The position numbers and the translations under genes are program-made. Below the pieces are notes generated by a model, which searched no databases, was not told the DNA's origin, and saw nothing but the letters and a program-made list of their open reading frames with translations. Source: Micromonospora sp. WMMD882 (GTDB taxonomy: Bacteria; Actinomycetota; Actinomycetes; Mycobacteriales; Micromonosporaceae). From it: a DNA stretch of 64,000 nt. Location: positions 248,001 through 312,000 of the forward strand of contig NZ_CP114903.1 of assembly GCF_027497255.1 (NCBI RefSeq), in the 5' to 3' direction. Shown here in pieces: positions 46,601 through 55,131 of the stretch. Positions within the stretch are counted from its first letter, which is position 1. Every line of letters starts with the position of its first letter.

Positions 46601-48350
46601 GATGGCGCAGGGCGCGAAGCCCGGCGAGGGCGGTCAGCTCCCCGGCAACAAGGTCTGGCCGTGGATCGCCCGGACCCGGCACGCCACCCCGGGCGTCGGC
46701 CTGATCTCGCCGCCGCCGCACCACGACATCTACTCGATCGAGGACCTCGCCCAGCTCGTGCACGACCTGAAGTGCGTCAACCCGGCCGCCCGGGTGCACG
46801 TCAAACTGGTCAGCGAGGTCGGCGTGGGCACCGTCGCGGCCGGGGTGGCCAAGCTCAAGGCCGACGTCATCCTGATCTCCGGTCACGACGGCGGCACCGG
46901 CGCGTCCCCGCTGAACTCCCTCAAACACGCCGGCACCCCGTGGGAGCTGGGCCTGGCCGAGGCGCAGCAGACGCTGCTGCTGAACAAGCTCCGCGACCGG
47001 GTCACCGTGCAGGTCGACGGCCAGCTCAAGACCGGCCGGGACGTGCTGGTCGCGGCGCTGCTCGGCGCGGAGGAGTTCGGTTTCGCCACCGCCCCGCTGA
47101 TCGTCGAGGGCTGCGTCATGATGCGGGTCTGCCACCTGGACACCTGCCCGGTCGGCATCGCCACCCAGAATCCGGTGCTGCGGGAGCGCTTCACCGGCCG
47201 GCCCGAGTTCGTGGAGAACTTCTTCCTGTTTCTCGCCGAGGAGGTCCGCGGCTACCTGGCCGAGCTGGGCCTGCGCAGCATCGACGAGGCGATCGGGCAG
47301 ACCGAGCTGCTCGACGTCGCCCCGGCGGTGGCGCACTGGAAGGCACACGGGCTCGACCTGGGACGCGTCCTGCACCTGCCGGAGCTGCCGGCCGGCGCGT
47401 CCCGCCGTGGCGTCCGCGCCCAGGACCACGGCCTCGACCTCGCCCTGGACAACGAGCTGATCCGGCTGGCCGGCCCCGCCCTGCGCGACGGCACCGCGGT
47501 CCGGGTCGAGGTGGCGGTGCGCAACGAGCACCGCAGCGTCGGCGCGATGCTCGGCGGCGAGGTGACCCGCCGGCACGGCGGGCGGGGCCTGCCCGACGAC
47601 ACCATCGAGTTCGTGCTGCGCGGCACGGCCGGCCAGTCGTTCGGCGCGTTCCTGCCGTCCGGGGTGACCCTGCGGCTGCACGGCGACGCCAACGACTACG
47701 TCGGCAAGGGCCTCTCCGGTGGGCGGCTGGTCGTCGCCCCCGACCAGGCCGCCCCGTTCACCGCCGGCGACGCCCGTCCGGGCGAGCGCGCCGAGGATCA
47801 GATCATCGCCGGCAACACCATCCTGTACGGGGCCACCGGCGGCGAGGTCTTCCTGCGTGGCCGGGTGGGGGAGCGGTTCGCGGTGCGCAACTCCGGCGCG
47901 ACGGCGGTCGTCGAGGGCGTCGGCGACCACGGCTGCGAGTACATGACCGGCGGCACGGTGGTGGTGCTGGGGCCGACCGGCCGCAACTTCGCCGCCGGCA
48001 TGTCCGGTGGCGTCGCCTTCGTCCACGGCCTCGACCGGCGGCTGGTCAACACCGAGCTGGTCGACCTGGCCCCGCTGCGCGACGAGGAGCGCGAGGCGCT
48101 GCACGACCTGGTCCGCCGGCACGTCGCCGAGACCGGCTCGACGGTCGCCGAGGAGCTGCTCAAGCGCTGGCCGGAGGCGGTGGCGGAGTTCACCGCGGTG
48201 GTCCCCCGGGACTACCGCCGGGTGCTGGACATCATGCGGGCCGCCGAAGCCGCCGGCCGCGACGTCGACGATGCGGTGATGACCGCGCTGTCCGCGCCGG
48301 CCGCGCCGGTGACCCGGACGGCGACGGCCCAGGAGGTGGCTCGTGCCTGA
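43659..48350 (+). CDS. gltB: Glutamate synthase, large subunit
   Basis: 1563-residue subunit of NADPH-dependent GOGAT, making two glutamates from glutamine and 2-oxoglutarate. A 38-residue propeptide precedes the glutaminase nucleophile Cys39 in [12 protein letters not shown]. The central and FMN-binding domains (about 480-1200) include [25 protein letters not shown] and [13 protein letters not shown]. The 3Fe-4S cysteines are C1152, C1158 and C1163 (CX5CX4C). The C-terminal domain is the GXGXG repeat, with [10 protein letters not shown] and [15 protein letters not shown] start with AGGAGG five bases upstream. It overlaps gltD by 8 bp. Confidence 0.98.
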   Translation: MAFPYPPHPQTATPAGPQPGAGTPAAQGLYDPAHERDACGVAFVADLHGRRSHQVVANGLGALCRLDHRGARGAEPNTGDGAGIMIQVPDAFLRAVVDFPLPPAGQYATGLLFLPDDDAAEARARQVLEKYALVEGADVLGWRDVPVDPSGLGETALAAMPRIRQIFLAAHRLTDTPDGPAGSPLAGIDLDRVVFCVRKQTERETAERGVPAYFPSLSGRTLVYKGMLTPDQLPAYFPDLRDERVASAIALVHSRFSTNTFPSWPLAHPYRLIAHNGEINTIRGNRNWMQAREALLRSPNLPGNIRRLFPVCTPAASDSANFDEVLELLHLAGRSLPHAVLMMIPEAWENDPDMRADKRDFYRFHASLMEPWDGPASVAFTDGEIVGAVLDRNGLRPGRWWRTSDGLVVLGSEAGVLDLDPGRVVAKGRLQPGRMFLVDTVAGRIVHDDEIKAELAAAQPYGDWLHAGLIELGDLPAREHTVYTHDSVRRRQQTFGYTEEELKILLAPMARTGVEPLGSMGTDTPIAPLSTRPRLLYDYFHQLFAQVTNPPLDAIREELVTSLQQLIGPEGNLLDPGAASCRQIVLPYPVIDNDELAKLLSVDDDGDLPGFKAVRVSGLYKIREGGAGIRARLTEICRHVSEAIEDGVRILVLSDRDSNADLAPIPSLLLTAAVHQHLVREQTRTQVALVVESGDCREVHHAAVLIGYGAAAVNPYLAFESVEDMITTGALPGVAPRAAVRNYVKALGKGVLKIMSKMGISTVSSYCGAQVFEAVGLDAQLVERYFRGTPSTIGGVDLDGVHAEIAARHALAWPAPGAPASTGLEVGGEYQWRREGELHLFNPETVFLLQHATRSRQYDVFRQYTAKVDALAAQAGSLRGLFTLRAGVRPPVPIDEVEPASEIVKRFATGAMSYGSISAEAHETLAVAMNRLGGKSNTGEGGEDVERLYDPARRSAVKQIASGRFGVTSEYLVNADDLQIKMAQGAKPGEGGQLPGNKVWPWIARTRHATPGVGLISPPPHHDIYSIEDLAQLVHDLKCVNPAARVHVKLVSEVGVGTVAAGVAKLKADVILISGHDGGTGASPLNSLKHAGTPWELGLAEAQQTLLLNKLRDRVTVQVDGQLKTGRDVLVAALLGAEEFGFATAPLIVEGCVMMRVCHLDTCPVGIATQNPVLRERFTGRPEFVENFFLFLAEEVRGYLAELGLRSIDEAIGQTELLDVAPAVAHWKAHGLDLGRVLHLPELPAGASRRGVRAQDHGLDLALDNELIRLAGPALRDGTAVRVEVAVRNEHRSVGAMLGGEVTRRHGGRGLPDDTIEFVLRGTAGQSFGAFLPSGVTLRLHGDANDYVGKGLSGGRLVVAPDQAAPFTAGDARPGERAEDQIIAGNTILYGATGGEVFLRGRVGERFAVRNSGATAVVEGVGDHGCEYMTGGTVVVLGPTGRNFAAGMSGGVAFVHGLDRRLVNTELVDLAPLRDEEREALHDLVRRHVAETGSTVAEELLKRWPEAVAEFTAVVPRDYRRVLDIMRAAEAAGRDVDDAVMTALSAPAAPVTRTATAQEVARA

Positions 48351-49818
48351 CCCGAACGGTTTCCTGCGCTATCCGCGGCGGCAGCCGGCCCGCCGCCCGG
48401 TGCCGGTGCGGATCAGCGACTGGCGGGAGGTCTACCCGCCCGCCGAGGAGGGGCTGGTCCGCGAGCAGGCCACCCGGTGCATGGACTGCGGCGTCCCGTT
48501 CTGTCACGAGGGCTGCCCGCTGGGCAACCGCATCCCGGACTGGAACGACCTGGTCCGTACCGGGGACTGGTCGGCGGCGGTGGGTTCGCTGCACGCCACC
48601 AACAACTTCCCCGAGTTCACCGGGCGACTCTGCCCGGCCCCCTGCGAGGCGGCCTGTGTGCTGGGCATCGCCGACGACCCGGTGACCATCAAGCAGGTCG
48701 AGGTGGAGATCGCCAACGCCGCCTTCGACCGGGGCCTGGTCACCCCGGCGGCGCTGCCCGCGCCGACCGGCAAGCGGGTCGCCGTGGTCGGCTCCGGCCC
48801 GGCCGGGCTGGCAGCCGCGCAGCAACTGGCCCGCGCCGGTCACGCCGTCACCGTGTACGAGCGCGACGACGCGATCGGCGGCCTGCTCCGGTACGGCATC
48901 CCGGACTTCAAGCTGGAGAAGGAGCACATCGACCGGCGGTTGGCCCAGCTCGCCGCCGAGGGGGTGGAGTTCCGCGCCGGCGTGCACGTCGGCGTGGACG
49001 TCACCGCCGAGCAGCTCCGGTCGACGTACGACGCGGTGCTGCTGGCCTGCGGGGCGCTCGCCGGCCGGGACACTCCGGAGACCCCGGGCCGGGGCCTGCG
49101 CGGCATCCACCAGGCGATGGAGCACCTGGTCGCGGCGAACCGGGTGGTCGCCGGCCGGGACGCGACGGCGCCGATCGACGCCGCCGGGAAGCACGTGGTG
49201 ATCATCGGCGGCGGCGACACCGCGGCGGACTGCCTCGGGGTGGCCCACCGGCAGGGCGCTGCCGGCGTCCACCAGCTCGACCTGTACCCGGAGCCGCCGC
49301 ACACCCGGGACGCCGAGCGGGACCCGTGGCCGACCTGGCCGTGGCTGCTGCGCAGCTACCCGGCGCACGAGGAGGGCGGCGAGCGGGTCTTCGCGGTCGC
49401 CGTGCAGGAGTTCGTCGACGACGGGACCGGCCAGGTCAAGGGCGTCCGGATCGCCGAGGTGACGGTGGAGAAGCGGGACGGCCGGCGGATCGTCACCGCG
49501 CTGCCCGGCTCGGAACGTGAGCTGCCGGCCGACCTGGTGCTGCTGGCGATCGGCTTCGAGGGCACCGAGGAGCAGCCGCTGCTCACCCAGTTCGGCGTGA
49601 CCCGCAACGCCCGGGGCGCGGTGGACGCCCGCCCCGACTGGCAGACCGACGTCGACGGGGTCTTCGTCGCCGGCGACATGCACCGGGGCGCGTCCCTGAT
49701 CGTCTGGGCGATCGCCGAGGGCCGGGCCGCCGCCGCCGCGATCCACGCCCACCTGGGCGGCGCGGGCGCCCTTCCCGCCCCGGTCGCCCCCTCCCAGCGG
49801 GCGCTCGCCGCCCGCTGA
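48343..49818 (+). CDS. gltD: Glutamate synthase, small subunit
   Basis: 491-residue FAD/NADPH and iron-sulfur subunit that feeds electrons to GltB. N-terminal cysteines [13 protein letters not shown] (C46, C49, C54, C58) and later CPAPCEAAC bind the two 4Fe-4S clusters. The FAD loop is [12 protein letters not shown], and the NADPH site [30 protein letters not shown] closes the FAD domain. GTG start inside the end of gltB (8-bp overlap), so the two are coupled. Length is normal. Confidence 0.98.
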   Translation: MPDPNGFLRYPRRQPARRPVPVRISDWREVYPPAEEGLVREQATRCMDCGVPFCHEGCPLGNRIPDWNDLVRTGDWSAAVGSLHATNNFPEFTGRLCPAPCEAACVLGIADDPVTIKQVEVEIANAAFDRGLVTPAALPAPTGKRVAVVGSGPAGLAAAQQLARAGHAVTVYERDDAIGGLLRYGIPDFKLEKEHIDRRLAQLAAEGVEFRAGVHVGVDVTAEQLRSTYDAVLLACGALAGRDTPETPGRGLRGIHQAMEHLVAANRVVAGRDATAPIDAAGKHVVIIGGGDTAADCLGVAHRQGAAGVHQLDLYPEPPHTRDAERDPWPTWPWLLRSYPAHEEGGERVFAVAVQEFVDDGTGQVKGVRIAEVTVEKRDGRRIVTALPGSERELPADLVLLAIGFEGTEEQPLLTQFGVTRNARGAVDARPDWQTDVDGVFVAGDMHRGASLIVWAIAEGRAAAAAIHAHLGGAGALPAPVAPSQRALAAR

Positions 49819-49837
49819 CCCCACCCGCCCCCGCCCA

Positions 49838-49915
49838 CTCGCCTCGTCGATCGAGGGCAGATCGTCGTTAGCTGATTTCCATCAACAGCGATGACCTCTA
49901 GATCGACGAGGCGAG
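49838..49915. repeat. Element with 15-bp perfect inverted repeats after gltD
   Basis: CTCGCCTCGTCGATC (49838-49852) and GATCGACGAGGCGAG (49901-49915) enclose 48 nt of A+T-rich sequence with its own short partial symmetry. It could be a mobile miniature element or a structured terminator between gltD and the convergent CBM2 gene. Confidence 0.7.
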
Positions 49916-49960
49916 GGCGCGTGGAGCAGGGAGAGCGGGGGGTGTCGGACAGCGGGCGGG

Positions 49961-50413
49961 TCAGCCGAGGGAGCAGGGCGTCCCGTTGAGGGTGAACGAG
50001 GACGGGACGCTGGTGTCACCGGTGTGGGTCGCCACGGACCCGATGACGATCGCGCCGCCCGGCCCGATGCTGACGTGGTCGTCGAGGCCCCGGGCCGTGA
50101 CCCGGCCGCTGACCGGTGAGTACACCGCGTTCCAGTGGCTGGTGATGCGTTGCCCGGTGGGCAGCGTGAAGCGCAGCGCCCAGGAGGTGATCGTGGTCGC
50201 CCCGGTGTTGGTGACGGTGATGCTGCTGGTCAGGTAGGTGTCCCAGACGTAGGCCGAGTAGCGGACGTCGCACGCGGCCCCGGTCGGCGGCGGGTCGGTG
50301 GGCGCAGCGCTGCTGGCCGGTGGGGTGCTGCTGGCCGGCAGGGCCACGCCGGCCGCCACGGTAATCGGCGCGCTGACGCCGTCCAGGGTGGCGGCCACCG
50401 TGGCGGTCAGCAC
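49961..50413 (-). CDS. CBM2 (cellulose-binding) domain protein, 5' end uncertain
   Basis: 150 residues from GTG 50413. Residues ~48-150 are a family 2 carbohydrate-binding module: CDVRYSAYVWDTYLTSSITV, TSWALRFTLPTGQRI, a Trp-bearing SHWNAVYSP and the closing Cys in LNGTPC, so a Cys-Cys pair frames the module. No catalytic domain and no normal signal peptide is present; the head is TATVAATLDGVSAPITVAAG. The frame stays open about 60 nt upstream (RYRHIWTAAES...) to a TAG next to a repeated motif, so the gene may be truncated. Secretion would normally be needed for its role. Confidence 0.75.
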   Translation of the reverse strand: MLTATVAATLDGVSAPITVAAGVALPASSTPPASSAAPTDPPPTGAACDVRYSAYVWDTYLTSSITVTNTGATTITSWALRFTLPTGQRITSHWNAVYSPVSGRVTARGLDDHVSIGPGGAIVIGSVATHTGDTSVPSSFTLNGTPCSLG

Positions 50414-50625
50414 GGCGACGGGCCTGCTCTCGGCGGCGGTCCAGATGTGGCGGTACCGGCTTTGAGGGATACCGCCCTATCAGGATGTGTCGTCGAGCAG
50501 GCCGGGTTGCGCCGTGTGCTGGGTGGTGTGCGCTCGTCCTCTGACGGTTCTGGATGCGGCCGATGCGGCGCGTTCGGGGGGTGACGGTTGTCCTGCCGAC
50601 CGGTCGGGTGTTGGCTCCGTGAGTG

Positions 50626-50653
50626 CCTGTCGAGCTGCCCCGGATATGGGGCA
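50626..50653 (+). repeat. Palindromic hairpin element, copy 1
   Basis: CCTGTCGAGC followed by TGCCCC-GGATAT-GGGGCA. The 6-bp arms are perfect. The same unit recurs inverted at 50911-50939 and again at 61194-61220. Confidence 0.8.
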
Positions 50654-50910
50654 CGGCGTCGGTTGCGCCCCTGCGACGCGCGACTGAGGCCCTGGGGTGG
50701 GCGACGTGGCCCGCGAGGCGCGCGACCGGGGTCCCTGCGGTGGCGCGACCGTGCCTCCTGCGGTGCGCGATCGGGGCCCTGTGATCAGCGGCAGTAGCCC
50801 TGCGGGGCCGGGCTGCAGGTGGGGGACGGCGGCGTGCGCGGTAGTGGTTTCGTCGTGACCCGACCGGATCTCGCCCTCGTCGTGGCCCTCCGCTCCCGGC
50901 CCCCGTTCCG

Positions 50911-50939
50911 CTGCCCCGGATACGGGGCAGCTCGACAGG
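50911..50939 (-). repeat. Palindromic hairpin element, copy 2 (inverted)
   Basis: CTGCCCC-GGATAC-GGGGCAG followed by CTCGACAGG, the reverse-complement arrangement of copy 1 at 50626-50653. The two face each other about 260 bp apart. Confidence 0.8.
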
Positions 50940-51090
50940 GCGCGTATCCCACCCTCTCCCCGCGCCGAGCCGCCCGTGCCCACCTGAACATCCGAGCGAC
51001 GGCGATCGAGGCGTGGGGTCGAGGTGAGGGGCGTTGCCGCTCGGGCGACAAGGGGCATGTGGTGAATGCGGGGAACGTTTCCCAATCTGT

Positions 51091-51109
51091 ACTGTTCATC
51101 GTGCACAGT
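51091..51109. promoter_or_regulatory. Imperfect palindrome upstream of the small-protein/STAND operon
   Basis: ACTGTTCATCGTGCACAGT: 7 of the 9 base pairs are symmetric. A TACTGT -10-like box overlaps its left end (51090-51095), 28 bases before the GTG at 51124. It may be an operator. Confidence 0.4.
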
Positions 51110-51123
51110 GGATGCGGAGAGCG

Positions 51124-51333
51124 GTGGATCATCGGCAGGTAGGGCTTCCGGCGGAGCGGTCCGCCGACGTCGGCTTCGTCCGGGACGGTCCGCTGCGGTC
51201 CGGGGTGACCGGCCAGGAGATCGTGGAGGGCCGCCGGGTCACCCTCCACGAGTTCGCCGCCATTGCCGAGCCCCTCACCGCCCGTACGTCGGACGCGCCC
51301 GGGGTGGACGGAGGGACCGGAGGCACGGGATGA
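51124..51333 (+). CDS. Small protein coupled to the STAND NTPase
   Basis: 69 residues from GTG 51124, with GGAGA just upstream. It reads as a small folded unit: VGLPAERSADVGFVRDGPLR, VTGQEIVEGRRVTLHEFAA, IAEPLTARTSDAPG, with a Gly-rich end. The stop TGA overlaps the ATG of the next gene as ATGA, strong support for translation and for joint function. No family recognised. It could be a regulator, a toxin/antitoxin-like partner or an effector; the sequence does not say. Confidence 0.65.
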   Translation: MDHRQVGLPAERSADVGFVRDGPLRSGVTGQEIVEGRRVTLHEFAAIAEPLTARTSDAPGVDGGTGGTG

Positions 51334-53915
51334 CGTGGGGGAGCGGGCGGTCGGCCCCGGTTGGCGCCGGTCGGCGGAGGTGGCCGTGGAAGACATTCGC
51401 CGTCGCGGGCGTGCTCGGGGTCGTCGGTTGGTGGGCGGCTCCGCCGCTGGTCGCGCTGGTCAGCGGGTACGCCGGCCGGTCCCTGGGCGACAAGGACAGC
51501 ATCGCCAGCGTGGTCAGCATGGTCGTCGGCCTGCTGTCGTTGCTGGTCGCCGTGCTGTTCGGCACGCTGCAGCTGCGCCAGGGCGGTCAGCCGTCGGCGC
51601 TGTCCTCGGCGGACCGGCGGGAGCAACAGGCCGCCGAGCGGCTCGGCGCGCACCTGGGCCGCAGCGACCGGCTCTGGCGCATCGGCGACCGGCGGACGTC
51701 GGCGCTGGCGCTGCGGGTCCACCCCGCCCTCGACCCGCCTACGCCCCCGACTCCGGTCGAGCCGGACGTGTCGTGGTGGCGGCGGCTGGTCGGTCGGGCC
51801 GCCGTCGGCCCCGACCCGGCCCTGCCGACCTTCGTCCCCCGCGACCGGGAAAACGACGTCCGGCAGTGGCTGCGTGGCGCGCGGGACACGGGCGGGTTCC
51901 TGATCCTGGTCGGCAACTCCTGCGTCGGAAAGACCCGCCTGTTGTACGAGACGGCCCGCGCCGAGCTGCCCGACTTCACCGTCCTGGCCCCCGACCTCGG
52001 TGACGGGGGCCTGGTCGACGCCATCGCCGGGGCGACCTTTCCGCTGCCGAAGCTGATCGTCTGGCTGGACGAGCTGCAACGCTTCCTGCCCGGCCCGTAC
52101 CTCACCGCGGACGCCAGCCCGATCACCGTCGCCACGGTCCGGCGGCTGCTGGACGCCCCCACCCCCGTGATCATCCTGGGCACGCTGTGGCCGCCGTACG
52201 CGGAGACCCTGCGCGCCGACATCACCGACAGCCCGGACCAGCCGCGTCCCGGCCAGCGGCGACCACGCTACCCGGAGGCGGTGGACATCCTTGACGACCG
52301 GCGGGTACGACAGCTCCGGCTGGACACGTTCTCCCGGGGCGAACGGGAGGCCGCCGCCCGGCTGGCGGGCGACGACCAGCGGTTGGCGGTGGCGGTGGCC
52401 GACCGGGACTACAACGTCACCGAGGCGCTCGCCGGCGCCCGTCAGATCATCGACCGCTACGAACGCGCCACCGACGAGCAGCGGGCGATCCTGCACGCCG
52501 CGGTCGACGCCCGTCGGGTGGGCGTCCAGTCCCCGCTGACCGCCGACCTGCTGCGCGCCGCCGCCCGGGGCCACCTGACCATGGTGCGCGCCGACGACGG
52601 CTGGTTCCCGGGGGCGCTGGCCGAGCTGACCAGCCGGACCCGACCGCAGGACCGGGCCACCGCCCCGCTGGGCGAGGTCGCCAGCGACGACCACCGCGCC
52701 GTGCTCGGCTACACGATCACCGACTACCTGCACCAGCGGCTGATCCGGCAGCGGCGGGCTGAGCGGATTCCCACCCTCACCTGGCAGGCGCTCGTCGCGC
52801 ACGCCTCCGGCGAGGATCTCACCCGCCTCGCCGACAGCGCCATGCGCCGACTCCGGTACGGCCACGCGGTCGCCGCGTACCGGCGACTCGCCGACGCCGG
52901 ACACCGGAACGCCGCCGACGAGCTCACCGACCTGCTCGCCGAGCCGGACCACGTCGAGCGGTTGCGGGCTGACGCCGATGCCGGGAGCAGGGAGGCAGCT
53001 CGTCGGCTGGCATACCTGTTGGCCCGGCGCGGCGAGACCGAGCAGTTACGGACCCGGGCGGACAGCGGGGACGGGCCGGCGGCGGCCATGCTGGTGGAGT
53101 TGCTGGTCGCGGAAGGCGACATCGAGCAGGCCGCGCGGCGGGCCGACGCCGGTGACGTGATGGCGAAGGTTCAGTTGGCGGACCTGTGGAGCGCCCGGGG
53201 TGACGGCGAGCGGCTGCGCGCCTGGGCGGACGCGGGGGATGTACTGGCCTCTGTCTACCTGGTGAGTCTGCTGGTCAGCAAGGGGGACGAGGCAGGCCTG
53301 CGGGCCCGTGCCGATGCCGGTGACTTCAACGCCGCCCACACCTTGACCGAGATTCTTGTCGATCGGAGAGAGGTGGCGGAGCTGGCGGCCAGGGCCTATG
53401 CCGGCGACGTGTACGCCCTCATCACTCTGGAGAAGCTGCCGCAGGCTGTGGTCGATGCCGGCGGACACGGCGCCGACGACGAGGCCCGGTCCGAGCTTAC
53501 CGACTCGCTGACCGGGCAGGCCGACCTGGCAGCCTTGCAGGCTCACGCCGACGCTGGCGACCGGACGGCGGAGACCCGGCTGGTGGATCTGTTGATCAGG
53601 CGTGGTGAGGCGGGGCAACTGCGAACTCGGGCAGAGGCCGGCAGCTGGCCCGCCCAGCGGTGGTTGGCCAGGGTGTTGTCCTGGCACGGTGACGTGGACG
53701 GCCTACGCGTCAGCGCGGATGCCGGGAACGTGTACGCCGCCCACCGGCTGGTCGACCTGCTGGCCGAGCAGAACCGGGGGGACGAGCTGTTCGCCGAGGT
53801 GCTTGCCGGCACCAGCGGCGCGGCGCGGCACTGGCTCGGGCTGCTGGTCCGGCAGGGGCGGCGGGAGCGGGCGGCGCGGATCCGGCGGCACGGGCTGGAC
53901 GACACCGACTCCTGA
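51330..53915 (+). CDS. Membrane-anchored STAND-like P-loop NTPase with helical repeats
   Basis: 861 residues. Two N-terminal membrane helices (about 22-45 and 59-80) are followed by a linker. An NTPase domain (about 165-560) carries P-loop GNSCVGKT (195-202) and Walker B KLIVWLDEL (241-249). The last ~280 residues are about nine repeats of roughly 34 residues with ADAGD and LxxLLxxRGD consensus (for instance LRARADAGDFNAAHTLTEIL), like the helical sensor repeats of STAND proteins. ATG 51330 has GGAGG seven bases upstream. STAND NTPases act as stimulus-driven switches in signalling or phage defence; the trigger and output here are unknown. No separate effector domain is visible. Confidence 0.8.
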   Translation: MTWGSGRSAPVGAGRRRWPWKTFAVAGVLGVVGWWAAPPLVALVSGYAGRSLGDKDSIASVVSMVVGLLSLLVAVLFGTLQLRQGGQPSALSSADRREQQAAERLGAHLGRSDRLWRIGDRRTSALALRVHPALDPPTPPTPVEPDVSWWRRLVGRAAVGPDPALPTFVPRDRENDVRQWLRGARDTGGFLILVGNSCVGKTRLLYETARAELPDFTVLAPDLGDGGLVDAIAGATFPLPKLIVWLDELQRFLPGPYLTADASPITVATVRRLLDAPTPVIILGTLWPPYAETLRADITDSPDQPRPGQRRPRYPEAVDILDDRRVRQLRLDTFSRGEREAAARLAGDDQRLAVAVADRDYNVTEALAGARQIIDRYERATDEQRAILHAAVDARRVGVQSPLTADLLRAAARGHLTMVRADDGWFPGALAELTSRTRPQDRATAPLGEVASDDHRAVLGYTITDYLHQRLIRQRRAERIPTLTWQALVAHASGEDLTRLADSAMRRLRYGHAVAAYRRLADAGHRNAADELTDLLAEPDHVERLRADADAGSREAARRLAYLLARRGETEQLRTRADSGDGPAAAMLVELLVAEGDIEQAARRADAGDVMAKVQLADLWSARGDGERLRAWADAGDVLASVYLVSLLVSKGDEAGLRARADAGDFNAAHTLTEILVDRREVAELAARAYAGDVYALITLEKLPQAVVDAGGHGADDEARSELTDSLTGQADLAALQAHADAGDRTAETRLVDLLIRRGEAGQLRTRAEAGSWPAQRWLARVLSWHGDVDGLRVSADAGNVYAAHRLVDLLAEQNRGDELFAEVLAGTSGAARHWLGLLVRQGRRERAARIRRHGLDDTDS

Positions 53916-54063
53916 GCGCCGACCGCCGATCCCGGGTTACCCGGACGTAACTTGTCATTGACGTACGCGAATCATTGTCGGCATCATGGTGGCCACGATC
54001 GATCGGACGTCCCCCTCACCGTTCCCGCCACCTGCGGGGCCACCCCCACCGGAGGGCGCAGCC

Positions 54064-54861
54064 ATGCTGCTCCGAAAGATCATCGCGGCCACCGTCACCG
54101 CCACCACGACCGCCGCCGCCCTGCTGCTCACCGTCCCCGCCACCAGCGCCACCGCCGCTCCCGCCGCCCCGGACCAGTCGGCCACCCGGGCCGCAACCGC
54201 CGCCGCCAACCCGGTCATCGTCGTCGGTGGGCTCTCCGCTGTCGCGGTCACCTACGAGCCGCTGGCCACGCGGCTGCGCGTCGACGGTCGGCGGGTGTGG
54301 ATCTACCAGCTTCCCGGCCTCGGTCTCGGTGACATCGCCGCCTCGGCCCGCGCGTTGGACAGCTACGTCGCCCAGGTACGCGCGAGCGCCGGCGCGGCCA
54401 CCGTGGACCTGGTCGCCCACTCCGAGGGCGGGCTGGTCTCCCGGTACTACCTGAAGAACCTCGGCGGCGTCGGCTCGGTCGGGCGGCTGGTCACCCTGGG
54501 CAGCCCGCACTACGGCACGTACGTCGCCGACATCGCGCGGTTCCTCGGCCTGGGCGACTGCCTGGGGGTGGTGGCCTGCCAGCAGATGACCATCGGGTCG
54601 GCGTTCCTCAACGAGCTGAACGCCGGGGACGACACCCCGGGCACCGTCCGCTACACCACGATCCGGACGCTCCAGGACGAGCTGGTCCGGCCCACCCAGA
54701 ACGCCACCCTGGCCGACGGGGCGGTCAACGCGCTGGTGCAGTCCTGGTGCCCGCTGCGCGTCGTCGGGCACCTCGGGCTGGTGCTCGACGGCACCACGTA
54801 CACGATGGTCCAGGACGCCCTGGCCGACCGCGCGGTCACCCCGAACTGCTTCGCAATCTGA
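54064..54861 (+). CDS. Secreted triacylglycerol lipase/esterase
   Basis: 265 residues. The N-terminal ~33 (MLLRKIIAATVTATTTAAAL ... ATAAPAAP) are a Sec-type signal peptide with an Ala-x-Ala cleavage site. The alpha/beta hydrolase body has the nucleophile elbow AHSEGG (Ser120), where the family usually has GHSxGG, VIVVGGLSA near the start (oxyanion area), SRYYLKNLGGV and VTLGSPHYGT. A Cys pair may form a disulfide. ATG 54064 has GGAGGG seven bases upstream; the longer start at 53986 would bury the signal peptide. The substrate range is not known. Confidence 0.9.
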   Translation: MLLRKIIAATVTATTTAAALLLTVPATSATAAPAAPDQSATRAATAAANPVIVVGGLSAVAVTYEPLATRLRVDGRRVWIYQLPGLGLGDIAASARALDSYVAQVRASAGAATVDLVAHSEGGLVSRYYLKNLGGVGSVGRLVTLGSPHYGTYVADIARFLGLGDCLGVVACQQMTIGSAFLNELNAGDDTPGTVRYTTIRTLQDELVRPTQNATLADGAVNALVQSWCPLRVVGHLGLVLDGTTYTMVQDALADRAVTPNCFAI

Positions 54862-54964
54862 GCCCCGCCCCGGGCCCGCCGGCCCGCCGGGGGCGGGCGG
54901 GGCGCCCGGCCGGCCCGGTATCCCTGATACGGGGGCGTCCCCCGACCGTGATACCACCGTTTCC

Positions 54965-55007
54965 CGGTTCCCGGCGGCGGCGATCGACGCCGCCGCCGGG
55001 AACCGGC
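54965..55007. terminator. Perfect 19-bp hairpin between convergent genes
   Basis: CCGGTTCCCGGCGGCGGCG (54965-54983), loop ATCGA, and its exact complement (54989-55007). Located between the lipase gene end and the TerD-like gene end on the opposite strand; the likely bidirectional terminator. Confidence 0.65.
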
Positions 55008-55131
55008 CGGGCTAGCGTGGGGGCCGAGGAGAGCGCGGGCGCTGAATGCCAGATCCCCCGCCATGGCGGAGGTTCCCGAATCGAACGGAATCAGAAGGAA
55101 GCGCCCACATGGCCTCGGCCCCCCGCCGAGT

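Larger units (their letters stand above)
50414..51123. other. 710-bp repeat-rich gap, no supported gene
   Basis: Contains a GATACCGCC-CTATC-AGG motif (about 50468-50490) also found at 61098, two opposing copies of a hairpin element (50626-50653, 50911-50939), and, between them, four degenerate GCGCGAC-C-GGGGNCCTGCGGT copies (50675-50790). The bases before 51124 hold the promoter area of the next operon. Open frames here are low-complexity. Confidence 0.6.

Noticed and set aside
43602..48122. 1506-residue open frame antisense to gltB
   Set aside because: It is the mirror of a high-GC coding frame and shows only Arg/Asp/Gly/Pro-rich composition, with no family motif.
50487..50687. Short open frame before the STAND operon
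   Set aside because: No ribosome-binding site, crosses the hairpin element and has no conserved look.
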